From VRUE01 sp963702575 (GTDB lineage Bacteria > Actinomycetota > Thermoleophilia > Solirubrobacterales > 70-9): a stretch of 64,000 bases of DNA. The notes under the pieces are model-generated. The model did no database searches, was not told the DNA's origin, and worked only from the letters and a program-made list of their open reading frames with translations. Numbering within the stretch: the stretch's first letter is position 1; every line of letters starts with the position of its first letter. The DNA lies in NCBI GenBank assembly GCA_963702575.1, contig CAVPCU010000002.1, positions 620,001 through 684,000 of the forward strand. Direction: 5' to 3'. The position numbers were made by a program, and so were the translations under genes. Below, piece after piece: positions 1 to 7,302 of this stretch.

Positions 1-651
1 CTCAACCAGCTGCGGCTGGCCCGCGGCGAGGTGCGCCTCGGCGACGCCGAGATCCGCGAGCTGCAGGCCGAGTTTCCCCTGCTCTACCTCGACTCGCACG
101 CGCTGCGCGAGTCGGAGCTGGCGCTCGCCGACGGGCTCTTCCTCAGCGTCGACCTCTCCGGCCCGGGCGACCGGATCGTCGGCTACCGGGCGAAGAAGAA
201 CAGCCTGCCGATCGACCTCTCGCGCATCCGCGCCTACCGCTGGACCGACTACTGGGACCCGGTCTATCCCGAGCCGGGCGGGCGGATCGTGCTCGAGCCC
301 GAGATCTTCTACCTGCTGCTCTCGGCCGAGGGCGTCTGCATCCCGCCGCAGATCGCCGCCGAGATGATGGCCTACGACCCGACCGCGGGCGAGCTCCGCA
401 CCCACTACGCCGGCTTCTTCGACCCCGGCTTCGGCTACGACCCGGTCGCCGGCCGCCACGGCAGCCGCGCCGCGCTCGAGGTGCGCGCCCGCGACGTCTC
501 CTTCATGGTCGAGCACCGCCAGCCGGTCTGCAAGCTGGCGCTCGAGCGCACCGCCGCCCCCGCCGAGCGGCTGTACGGCGAGCAGCTCGGCTCCAACTAC
601 CAGGGCCAGGTGACGATGCTGAGCAAGCACTTCGAGGAGACCGGTGGCTGA
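1..651 (+). CDS. dcd: 2'-deoxycytidine 5'-triphosphate deaminase, 3' part
   Basis: The reading frame is open from the first base, so the gene starts outside the window; the GTG at 31 is internal. The family deaminates dCTP to dUTP and so feeds dTMP synthesis in the cytosol. The visible 216 residues look like the long alphaproteobacterial/actinobacterial dCTP deaminase (DCD, PF06559 as I remember it): a SRAALEVRARDV stretch near residue 155, then the closing QLGSNYQGQVTMLSKHF. The stop overlaps the GTG start of the next gene, so the two are probably co-translated. A nucleotide-pool enzyme next to a nucleoside-deoxyribosyltransferase-like gene is a sensible pairing. The identification rests on the C-terminal half only. 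Confidence 0.72.
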   Translation, partial: LNQLRLARGEVRLGDAEIRELQAEFPLLYLDSHALRESELALADGLFLSVDLSGPGDRIVGYRAKKNSLPIDLSRIRAYRWTDYWDPVYPEPGGRIVLEPEIFYLLLSAEGVCIPPQIAAEMMAYDPTAGELRTHYAGFFDPGFGYDPVAGRHGSRAALEVRARDVSFMVEHRQPVCKLALERTAAPAERLYGEQLGSNYQGQVTMLSKHFEETGG

Positions 652-1105
652 GAAGACGTGGCGGGTGTATCTCTCGGGTGAGATCCACTCGGACTGGCGC
701 GAGAGGATCGAAACGGGGGTCCGCGAGGCAGGGCTGCCGGTCGAGTTCTCGGCGCCGGTCACCGACCATGCGGCTTCCGACGACGCCGGCACCGGCACCC
801 TGGGCGAGGAGAGCGAGCCGTTCTGGCGCGACCAGATGGGCGCCGGCGTCAACGCGATCCGCACCCAGACGCTGATCCGCGCCGCCGACGTCGTCGTGGT
901 CCGCTTCGGCGACAAGTACCGCCAGTGGAACGCCGCCTTCGACGCCGGCTACGCCGCGGCGCTGGGCAAGCCCTACGTCACCCTGCACGACCCCGAGCTC
1001 GACCACGCCCTGAAGGAGGTCGACCGCGCCGCCCAGGCGACCGCGCGCACGGCCGAGCAGGTCGTCGCCGTCCTCCGCTACGCGATCGCCGGTAGGTTGC
1101 CCTGA
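644..1105 (+). CDS. ytoQ: YtoQ family protein (nucleoside 2-deoxyribosyltransferase-like)
   Basis: A 153-residue cytosolic protein. The N-terminus WRVYLSGEIHSDWRERI and the later NAIRTQTLIRAADVVVVRFG and QWNAAFDAGYAAALGKPYV stretches match the YtoQ family, a relative of nucleoside 2-deoxyribosyltransferases. The exact substrate of YtoQ is not known to me. It has nearly the usual family length of about 150 residues. The GTG start at 644 lies inside the end of the dCTP deaminase gene (8-bp overlap), and its TGA stop shares one base with the ATG of the next gene. The three genes therefore look like one tightly coupled operon. Confidence 0.8.
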   Translation: MAEKTWRVYLSGEIHSDWRERIETGVREAGLPVEFSAPVTDHAASDDAGTGTLGEESEPFWRDQMGAGVNAIRTQTLIRAADVVVVRFGDKYRQWNAAFDAGYAAALGKPYVTLHDPELDHALKEVDRAAQATARTAEQVVAVLRYAIAGRLP

Positions 1106-1590
1106 TGGGAGAGGAGGCGAACCGCGCGACGATCGAGCGCTTCTACGGTGCGTTCGGACAGTGCAACGGCAGCGCGATGACGGCCTGCTACGCGGCCGAC
1201 GCCCATTTTCGCGATCCGGCCTTCGGCAATCTCCAGGGCGCCGACGTGGGGGCGATGTGGCGGATGCTGACGGCCCGCGCCACCGATCTGAAGATCGAGC
1301 TGCACGAGCACGAGGCCGACGAGACGTCGGGCTCGGCCCACTGGATCGCCCGCTACACGTTCTCGACCGGTCGCCCCGTGGTCAACGACATCCAGGCGAG
1401 GTTCCGCTTCGCCGACGGCCTGATCGCCGACCACGTCGACGAGTTCGACTTCCGCCGCTGGGCCAAGCAGGCCCTTGGGCCGACCGGCACTCTCGTCGCC
1501 CTGTTGCCGCCGCTGCGAGCGAAAGCCCGCGCCAAAGCGCTGGGCCAGCTCGAAGCCTTCAAGCGAGACGAGACCGGCTCGAGCATCTGA
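1105..1590 (+). CDS. SnoaL-like / NTF2-fold protein
   Basis: A 161-residue protein with the pattern of the NTF2-like superfamily: an N-terminal helix (ATIERFYGAFGQCN), then CYAADAHFRDPAFGNLQG, then alternating strands ending in FRFADGLIADHVDEFDF. Such proteins act as small isomerases, cyclases or ligand binders, and the sequence does not show which. It starts at the ATG that overlaps the ytoQ stop as TGATG, so it is the third gene of the operon. The last 35 residues are rich in Ala, Lys and Arg and go beyond the fold. No gene-specific function can be given. Confidence 0.75.
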   Translation: MGEEANRATIERFYGAFGQCNGSAMTACYAADAHFRDPAFGNLQGADVGAMWRMLTARATDLKIELHEHEADETSGSAHWIARYTFSTGRPVVNDIQARFRFADGLIADHVDEFDFRRWAKQALGPTGTLVALLPPLRAKARAKALGQLEAFKRDETGSSI

Positions 1591-1614
1591 CCCCAGCTGC
1601 GTCCGGCAGGCATG

Positions 1615-1628
1615 CGAACGTATGTGCT
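1615..1628. promoter_or_regulatory. Left remnant of a LexA (SOS) box split by the insertion element
   Basis: CGAACGTATGTGCT keeps the CGAAC half-site and the GTAT spacer of an actinobacterial LexA box (CGAAC-N4-GTTCG) but has lost the right half. Bases 1618-1625 are the left copy of the 8-bp target duplication. Removing the element and one duplication joins this to position 2712 and gives CGAACGTATGTTCG, a perfect box. Confidence 0.7.
1618..1625. repeat. Left 8-bp target-site duplication of the first IS1595 element
   Basis: ACGTATGT here is repeated exactly at 2704-2711. Eight base pairs is the usual duplication length for the IS1595 family. The terminal inverted repeats begin directly inside both copies. 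Confidence 0.8.
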
Positions 1629-2703
1629 GGCTATCTGCTTCGCTCCACTAGACTCCGTGGGCAGTGGATCTGTCACAGGGAGGCCCCCGCGAGGACCGGC
1701 CGGTAGCTGGGCGCGATTACCCGCGCGACTGGCCTGAGTTCCACAGGTTCTTCCCCGACGAGGCTGCCTGCCTCGCCTACCTGGAGCGCCTGCGCTGGCC
1801 AGATGGCTTCCGCTGTCCCGCCTGCGGTGGCGAGGAGGCCTGGAAGACCAAGCGGGGCCACTGGCTCTGCGGCAACTGCCGGCGCCAGACCTCGGTCACG
1901 GCGGGAACCCTGTTCGCCGGGACGAGAACGCCGCTTTTGAACTGGTTCGCAGCGATCTGGCAGCTGGTCTCCCAAAAACAAGGGATGTCGGCGCTTGGCT
2001 TCAAGCGGGCGATGGGCCTGGGCTCCTATGAGACCGCCTGGGCCCACCTGCACAAGCTGCGCCGGGCGATGGTCCGCCCCGGGCGCGACCTGCTCGGCGG
2101 CCTGGTCGAGGTCGACGAGGGCTTCGTCGGCGGGCGTGAGATCGGCATGGATGGCCGTCAAACCGAGGAGAAGTCGATTGTCGTGGTCGCCGTGGAGGTG
2201 CGCCGGGGAGCCAAGGGAGAGATCGCTGGAAGAGCGCGGCTCTCCCGCGTGGAGCGGGCCACCAAAGACACCCTGGAGGACTTTGCGAAGGGAGCGATCC
2301 GCCCCGGCTCCGATGTCCGCACCGACGGCTGGAACGCCTACTCGGGACTGCCCGCGCTCGGCTACCGTCACCTGCCGATCAACATCTCCAGGAGCGGCGC
2401 TCCCGCCTCGACCTCGATGCCCCACGTGCACCGGGTCTTTGCCCTGCTCAAGCGCTGGCTGCTCGGCACCCACCAGGGCTCGGTTCAGCCCCAGCAGCTC
2501 GACTACTACCTCGACGAGTTCACCTTCCGCTTCAACCGAAGGCGCTCGCGCTACCCCGGCCTTCTCTTCTACCGGCTGGTGCAGGAGACGGCCGCCACCG
2601 AGCCGATTCCGCTCAAAGCGATCCTCGGCGGCACGACCGGGCGACGCGGAACCGGCCGCGAGGCCTACGTCAGGCACGTGGTGGACTGAAGCGGACACCC
2701 CGC
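1626..2703 (+). mobile_element. IS1595-family insertion sequence, 1078 bp, complete
   Basis: The element runs from GCTGGCTATCTGCTTC at the left to the reverse complement of GCGGGGTGTCCGCTTC at the right. The two ends match at about 17 of the first 24 positions. It is bounded on both sides by the direct repeat ACGTATGT. It carries one intact transposase gene. The total length is normal for IS1595 elements with a single transposase. Its insertion splits the LexA box of the downstream radical SAM gene (see findings). Confidence 0.85.
1664..2689 (+). CDS. IS1595 family transposase
   Basis: A 341-residue DDE-type transposase that cuts and joins the ends of the element. It has the IS1595 layout: an N-terminal zinc ribbon (CPACGG near residue 50 and CGNC near 72, followed by RQTSVTAGTLF), a middle helical region, and the ISXO2-like catalytic domain. 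That domain shows the acidic residues in VEVDEGFVGG and DVRTDGWNAY, then HVHRVFALLKRWLLGTHQG and the C-terminal FRFNRRRSR box. The reading frame is intact, so the element may be active. The GTG start at 1664 lies 38 bp inside the left end. An unrelated second IS1595-type element lies at 26.6 kb. Confidence 0.93.
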   Translation: MDLSQGGPREDRPVAGRDYPRDWPEFHRFFPDEAACLAYLERLRWPDGFRCPACGGEEAWKTKRGHWLCGNCRRQTSVTAGTLFAGTRTPLLNWFAAIWQLVSQKQGMSALGFKRAMGLGSYETAWAHLHKLRRAMVRPGRDLLGGLVEVDEGFVGGREIGMDGRQTEEKSIVVVAVEVRRGAKGEIAGRARLSRVERATKDTLEDFAKGAIRPGSDVRTDGWNAYSGLPALGYRHLPINISRSGAPASTSMPHVHRVFALLKRWLLGTHQGSVQPQQLDYYLDEFTFRFNRRRSRYPGLLFYRLVQETAATEPIPLKAILGGTTGRRGTGREAYVRHVVD

Positions 2704-2714
2704 ACGTATGTTCG
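2701..2714 (+). promoter_or_regulatory. Right remnant of the split LexA (SOS) box, next to the radical SAM start
   Basis: CGCACGTATGTTCG keeps the right half GTTCG and differs from a perfect CGAAC-N4-GTTCG box at one position, because the insertion end supplied CGC. It ends one base before the ATG at 2716. Bases 2704-2711 are the right copy of the target duplication. LexA binding may be weakened but perhaps not lost. Confidence 0.65.
2704..2711. repeat. Right 8-bp target-site duplication of the first IS1595 element
   Basis: Exact second copy of ACGTATGT, directly after the right terminal repeat at 2703. Confidence 0.8.
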
Positions 2715-2715
2715 T

Positions 2716-3759
2716 ATGCGGTGGGACGAGCAGCGAGTCGAGAACGATCTGCGGTTGCCGGGGGTTGGCGACGGCACTGTGGTGCGGACGTTCGACGCGC
2801 CGGAGGCGATGGGGATCAACTTCCACGAGGTCCGCGCCCGCTCGGCGCTGAACCACGTCGCCGGCGGCCGCTACGGCTTCAGCCACACGATCAACCCCTA
2901 CAGGGGCTGCACCCATGCCTGCGTGTTCTGCTTCGCCCGCAGGACGCATACCTATCTCGAGATGGATGCCGGCCGGGACTTCGAGCGGGAGATCGTGGTC
3001 AAGGTCAACGTCCCCGAGCTCTTGCGGGCCGAGCTGGCGCGGCCGAGCTGGAAGCGCGAGCTGGTCGCCCTCGGCACCAACACCGATCCCTACCAGTGGG
3101 TCGAGAGCCGTTACCGGATGATGCCCGAGATCCTCATCGCCCTCGAGCAGGCCGATACTCCCGTCTCGGTCTTGACCAAGTCGCCGCTGGCGCTACGCGA
3201 CATCGACCAGTTCGAGCGGATGGCAAGGCATCTGCCGGTCTCGGTCAACCTCTCGGTCCCCACCCTCGACGAGAAGGCCTGGCGCGCGACCGAGCCCCAC
3301 ACCCCCAGCCCGGCCGCCCGCCTCGACGCGGTCGAAGAGCTGCGCCGCCGCGGCATCGACTCGGGCGTCCTCATCGCCCCGCTGATGCCCGGCATAAACG
3401 ACGACCCCGCCCAGGTCCAGCCGATAGTAGACCGCGCCCGCGAAGCTGACGCCACCTTCCTGGGGGGCGTAGCCCTCCACCTACGAGACGAGGTCCGCGA
3501 CGTCTTCTTCGCCTGGCTCGAATCCAAACGCCCCGACCTGCTCCCCCGCTACGAGCAGCTCTACTCAGGAGGCAAGGCCTATCTGCGTCCCGAGCAGCGC
3601 TCTCGCATCAGCAGCGTCGTCCGCGGCTGGGGCCGAACCCGTGCGATGAAGGCGAGACGGCAGCCCCCTCAGCCGACGGATACTCAAAGTCGCCGCCCCT
3701 CGGGCGGCGACTTGTCGGAGGAGGGGGCTGCCGTCTCGCCCCAACGCCCGCTGTTCTAG
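2716..3759 (+). CDS. Rv2578c-family radical SAM protein (spore photoproduct lyase-like)
   Basis: A 347-residue 4Fe-4S radical SAM enzyme. The cluster motif is CTHACVFCFARRTHTYLE (CxxxCxxC) near residue 65, and VALGTNTDPYQWVESRYR and ISVLTK-like strands follow in TIM-barrel order. The start MRWDEQRV agrees with the family, so ATG 2716 is right even though no ribosome site precedes it; a leaderless transcript is likely. In mycobacteria the orthologue is, to my knowledge, SOS-regulated, and here the gene sits directly behind a LexA box split by an insertion element. The biochemical role is unknown, but a DNA damage link is plausible. The C-terminus ends in QRPLF, like a beta-clamp motif, and a 90-bp nested palindrome lies inside the last 36 codons. 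Confidence 0.88.
   Translation: MRWDEQRVENDLRLPGVGDGTVVRTFDAPEAMGINFHEVRARSALNHVAGGRYGFSHTINPYRGCTHACVFCFARRTHTYLEMDAGRDFEREIVVKVNVPELLRAELARPSWKRELVALGTNTDPYQWVESRYRMMPEILIALEQADTPVSVLTKSPLALRDIDQFERMARHLPVSVNLSVPTLDEKAWRATEPHTPSPAARLDAVEELRRRGIDSGVLIAPLMPGINDDPAQVQPIVDRAREADATFLGGVALHLRDEVRDVFFAWLESKRPDLLPRYEQLYSGGKAYLRPEQRSRISSVVRGWGRTRAMKARRQPPQPTDTQSRRPSGGDLSEEGAAVSPQRPLF
3651..3740. repeat. Nested palindromic element within a coding region
   Basis: Bases 3651-3670 are a perfect 20-bp inverted match of 3721-3740. Between them lies a second hairpin with 12-bp perfect arms and a 3-base loop (about 3687-3713). The element is read in frame and adds a low-complexity segment to the radical SAM protein just before its C-terminal QRPLF. 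There is no T-tract, so it does not look like a simple terminator, although transcripts could fold strongly here. Confidence 0.8.
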
Positions 3760-3760
3760 C

Positions 3761-4708
3761 TCACCCTTCGTCAAGCAGCTCAAACGTGCACTCCCGCGGA
3801 TCTTTGTCGTCCCGAAACCGCCGAAAGCGGGCGCCGTGGCGGATTCGGCCGGAGGCCGCGTGGTCGTAGCCCACTTCGATCACCAGCTCGGGTCGCAGCG
3901 CCACCCACTCCAGGTCGCGCCCGCCCGTCCACCGGCTCGGCTCCCCGGAGCCGCTCTCGCCGGTCTCCAGCGGGGCGAGCATCTCGGGCATCGCCCGTTT
4001 GGCCGCGGCGCTGAAGCCGGAGATGTGGCCTACCGGGCGCAGATCGTCGCCGTCGTAGAGGCCGAGGATCAGCGAACCGACGGTGCCCTCCTCCTTGCCC
4101 GGCCGCCAGCCGAGGACGACGCAGTCGATCTCGCGCTCGCGCTTGACCTTGGCCATGCCCCGCCGTTTGCCCGGCTGGTAGGGAGCGTCGAGCTGCTTCG
4201 CCATCGTCCCCTCGGTCCTCCGCAGCCAGGCCTCCGCCTGCGACTCCTCGGGCGTCAGCGTGGACAGCGTCAGCCCGGTCCCCTCCGCCAGCGCCTCGAG
4301 CCGCGCTCGGCGCTCGGCGAACGGCGTCTCGAGCAGCGACTCGTCGCCGTCGGCGAGCAGGTCGAAGGCGACGTACTCGGCCGGGATCTCCCGCGAGAGC
4401 AGCTCGATCCGCGACTCGGCCGGGTGGATGCGGCTCTGCAGGGCGTCGAACTCGAGGTTGCCCTCGGCGTCGCGAATCACCAGCTCCCCGTCGAGCACGT
4501 AGCGCCCCGGCGGAAAGCGCAGCTCGGGGAAGTAGCGGGCCAGCGCCTTGCCGCCGCGCGACTGGACGTAGGCGTCCTCGCCGTCGACGAAGACGATCGC
4601 GCGGAAGCCGTCGAGCTTCTCCTCGTATGCCCACTCCGCCCCTCGCGGCAGCTGCTTGCGGGTCAGCGCGAGCTGCGGCTCGATCGGCGGCTCCAGCGGC
4701 AGGGTCAT
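3761..4708 (-). CDS. ATP-dependent DNA ligase (LigC-like)
   Basis: A 315-residue ligase that seals DNA nicks with ATP. The lysine of motif I is in EEKLDGFRA (about residue 30), where it is adenylated; further nucleotidyltransferase motifs are YVLDGELVI, YVAFDLLA, EGTMAKQLDAPYQPGKR and WRPGKEEGTVGSLILGLYDG at the start of the OB domain. The size fits the short stand-alone LigC type rather than LigD or LigB. Its ATG overlaps the stop of the ABC ATPase gene by 4 bp (ATGA), so it can be co-transcribed with the peptide transporter, an odd partnership. It converges with the SOS-linked radical SAM gene with one base between their stops. Confidence 0.88.
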   Translation of the reverse strand: MTLPLEPPIEPQLALTRKQLPRGAEWAYEEKLDGFRAIVFVDGEDAYVQSRGGKALARYFPELRFPPGRYVLDGELVIRDAEGNLEFDALQSRIHPAESRIELLSREIPAEYVAFDLLADGDESLLETPFAERRARLEALAEGTGLTLSTLTPEESQAEAWLRRTEGTMAKQLDAPYQPGKRRGMAKVKREREIDCVVLGWRPGKEEGTVGSLILGLYDGDDLRPVGHISGFSAAAKRAMPEMLAPLETGESGSGEPSRWTGGRDLEWVALRPELVIEVGYDHAASGRIRHGARFRRFRDDKDPRECTFELLDEG

Positions 4709-6348
4709 CGCCGTCGCGCCCGCGCCTCGCGCGGGTCGGGCACCGGCACCGCCGCCAGCAGGGCCTTGGTGTAGGGATCGGAGGGACGCTCGCAGACGCG
4801 GTCCGCCGGGCCCTGCTCGACGATCCTGCCCTCGTGCATGACCGCGATCCGGTCGGAGACATGGCGGACGAGGCCGATGTCGTGGGCGACGAAGACGTAG
4901 GTCAGGCCGAACTCGTCCTGGAGCTCGTCGAGCAGGGCGACGATCTGGGCGCGGATCGAGACGTCGAGCGCCGAGACCGGCTCGTCGGCGAAGACCAGCT
5001 GCGGCTGCGGGGCGAGCGCGCGGGCGATCCCGATCCGCTGGCGCTGGCCACCGGAGAACTCGTGCGGGAAGCGGTCGTGGTGCTCGGGCAGCAGGCCGAC
5101 CCGGTCGAGCAGCTCCTCGACCCGGCGCCGCAGCTCGGCGCCGGAGGCGAGCCCCTGCAGGCGAAGCGGCTCGCCGACGATCTGGCCGACCCGCTTGCGC
5201 GGGTTGAGGGAGGCGTTGGCGTCCTGGAAGATCATCTGCATCCGCGGCCGCAGCGGCCGCATCCGCCGTCGCGAGAGGCCGGCGATCTCGGTGCCCTCGA
5301 AGCGCACCGAGCCGGAGCTCGGCCGCACCAGCTGCAGGATCGCCCTGCACAGGGTCGACTTGCCGCTGCCCGACTCGCCCACCAGGCCGAGCGTTTCGCC
5401 CCGCTCGACCGTGAGGCTGACCCCGTCGACCCCGCGGACCCGGTCGGCCTCCCCCTCGGCCGTCGCCTTCCGCCGGCGGGGGTGGTGCATGACCAGGTCG
5501 ACGACCTCGAGCAGCGGCCGGTCCTCTCTCGGCGGCCGGACCGGCGGCGCCTCCTCCAGCCGCAGCACCGCGCCGAGCAGCTTCCGCGTGTAGGGGTCGC
5601 GGGCGGAGTAGAAGACCTGGTCCAGGTCGCCGCGCTCGACGATCCGCCCCTCGTGCATGACCAGCACCCGGTCGGCGACCTCGGCGACCACGCCGAAGTC
5701 GTGGGTGATCAGGATCGTCGCCAGGCCGCGCTCGCGGTTGAGCTGTGCCAGCAGGTCGAGGATCTGCGCCTGGACGGTGACGTCGAGCGCGGTCGTCGGC
5801 TCGTCGGCGATCAGCACCTCGGGCTCGAGCGAGAGCGCCATCGCGATCATCGCCCGCTGCCGCATGCCGCCGGAGAACTCGTGCGGGTAGTCGTCGACGC
5901 GCTGCTCCGCGTCGGGGATGCCGACCGCGTCGAGCAGCTCGACGGCGCGCTCGCGCGCTTCCCGCCGGCCGACCTCGGGCCGGTGGGCGCGAATCGCCTC
6001 GGCGATCTGGGCGCCGACCCGGTAAACCGGGTTGAGCGAGGTCATCGCGTCCTGGAAGACCATCGCGATCCGCTCCCCGCGAACCCGCCGCAGCGTCTCC
6101 TCGCCGGCGCCCAGCAGCTCCTCGCCTCCCAATCTCACCGAGCCCTCGATCGTGGCGTCGGAGGAGCGGGTCAGGCCGATCAGGGTCTGCGCGGTGACGC
6201 TCTTGCCCGATCCCGACTCGCCGACGATCGCCAGCACCTCGCCCGGCGAGAGCTCGAAGGAGACCCCGCCGACGGCCTGGAACGGACCCTCCTCGGTGGC
6301 GAACGCCACCCGCAGGTCCTCGACGCTGAGCAAAGGCTGCCCGCTCAC
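4705..6348 (-). CDS. Oligopeptide/dipeptide ABC transporter, fused double ATPase (DppD-DppF type)
   Basis: A 547-residue cytosolic protein with two complete ABC ATPase domains in one chain, which together power peptide import through DppB and DppC. Each half has Walker A GESGSGKS, an ABC signature (SGGMRQR in the first, SGGQRQR in the second) and Walker B (VLIADEPTTALD and LVFADEPVSALD). Each ends with the oligopeptide-type zone (DPYTRKLLGAV and DPYTKALLAAVP). The length is normal for YejF/GsiA-like fusions. The start is GTG 6348 (SGQPLLSVEDL), overlapping the permease stop by 4 bp. Unlike the three upstream genes of the operon, this one has no frame break. Confidence 0.92.
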   Translation of the reverse strand: MSGQPLLSVEDLRVAFATEEGPFQAVGGVSFELSPGEVLAIVGESGSGKSVTAQTLIGLTRSSDATIEGSVRLGGEELLGAGEETLRRVRGERIAMVFQDAMTSLNPVYRVGAQIAEAIRAHRPEVGRREARERAVELLDAVGIPDAEQRVDDYPHEFSGGMRQRAMIAMALSLEPEVLIADEPTTALDVTVQAQILDLLAQLNRERGLATILITHDFGVVAEVADRVLVMHEGRIVERGDLDQVFYSARDPYTRKLLGAVLRLEEAPPVRPPREDRPLLEVVDLVMHHPRRRKATAEGEADRVRGVDGVSLTVERGETLGLVGESGSGKSTLCRAILQLVRPSSGSVRFEGTEIAGLSRRRMRPLRPRMQMIFQDANASLNPRKRVGQIVGEPLRLQGLASGAELRRRVEELLDRVGLLPEHHDRFPHEFSGGQRQRIGIARALAPQPQLVFADEPVSALDVSIRAQIVALLDELQDEFGLTYVFVAHDIGLVRHVSDRIAVMHEGRIVEQGPADRVCERPSDPYTKALLAAVPVPDPREARARRR

Positions 6349-7302
6349 TGGGCCGAGCTTCCGAGGCGCACGCGGGGATCGAGCCGGGCGTAGGCGATGT
6401 CGGCGAGGGCGTTGAAGAGGACGACGAAGAAGGCGCCGAAGAGGGTGATCGCCATGATCGGCGGCAGGTCGAGCCCCTTCAGCGATTCGTAGGCGTACTG
6501 GCCGACGCCGCCCAGGTCGAAGATCGATTCGACCAGGATCGCGCCGCCGAGCAGCACGCCGACGTCGAGCGCGAACAGGGTGACGATCGGGGTCAGCGAG
6601 TTGCGCAGCACGTGGCGGGTCATCACCTGTCGCTCGCTCAGCCCCTTGGCGCGTGCGGTGCGCACGTAGTCCTCGCCCATCGCGTCGAGCATGTTGGCGC
6701 GCAGCACGCGGCTGTAGAAGCCGATCTGGATCGCTGCCAGGGTGATCCAGGGCAGGACGAGGTGGTAGGCCCATTCGAGCGGTTCTTCGGTCAGCGGCAC
6801 GTACCCGCCAGAGGGAAAGATCCCGGTTTCGTAGGCGAGGTACTCGATCAGGATCGCGGCCAGCCAGAAGACCGGGATCGAGATCCCGGCCACCGCCACG
6901 ACCGTGAGCGCGCGGTCCAGCCAGCTGCCCGCGCGGACCGCCGAGAGGTAGCCGAAGAGGATGCCGAAGAACATCCAGATCGCGGCCGCCCCGAGGCAGA
7001 GCGACGCGGTCGTCGGAATCCCTTCGACGATCCGTTCGTCGACGCTTTCGCGCGTCTTGTAGGAGATCGCGTCGCCGCCGAGGATCTTGCCCATCATCGT
7101 CGTGTACTGCTTGGGCAGCGATTCGTCGAAGCCCCATTCGTGCCGGATGCTGGCGACGAGCTGCGGTTCGGGGTTGCGGCCCGCCAGCCTCTGGGCCGGA
7201 TCGGAGTTCGGGATCACGTTGAAGATCGCGAAGACGATCACGCGAGACCGCGAACAGCACGGCGACCATTCCCGCCAGGCGGCGCAGCGCGAAGCGCGCC
7301 AT
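6345..7302 (-). CDS. dppB: Peptide ABC transporter permease DppB, one frameshift near the N-terminus
   Basis: Inner-membrane permease of the oligopeptide importer. The full gene starts at ATG 7302 (MARFALRRLAGMVAVLF, the usual DppB N-terminal helix), but the frame shifts near 7242. An extra G in the run CGCGTGATC would explain it, after which LIVFAIFNVIPNSDP continues in the correct frame for 298 residues. The permease loop DYVRTARAKGLSERQVMTRHVLRNSL is intact. The start overlaps the dppC stop as TGATG. If the extra base is a sequencing error, the protein is normal at about 318 residues; otherwise translation would have to restart inside the gene. Confidence 0.85.

Noticed and set aside
1600..2725. 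40-bp terminal inverted repeats that reach outside 1626-2703
   Set aside because: The similarity beyond the element comes from the palindromic LexA box and the target duplication; the true ends lie just inside the ACGTATGT copies.
3761..5350. Long reverse-strand frame joining the ligase to 210 residues of Arg/Pro/Ala-rich sequence
   Set aside because: The upstream part is the other-frame shadow of the ABC ATPase gene; the ligase proper starts at ATG 4708.
4627..6393. Long plus-strand open frame of 588 codons opposite the ABC ATPase gene
   Set aside because: It is antisense to a clear ATPase gene, consists of Arg/Asp/Gly/Leu-rich sequence without motifs, and such frames are common at this GC content.
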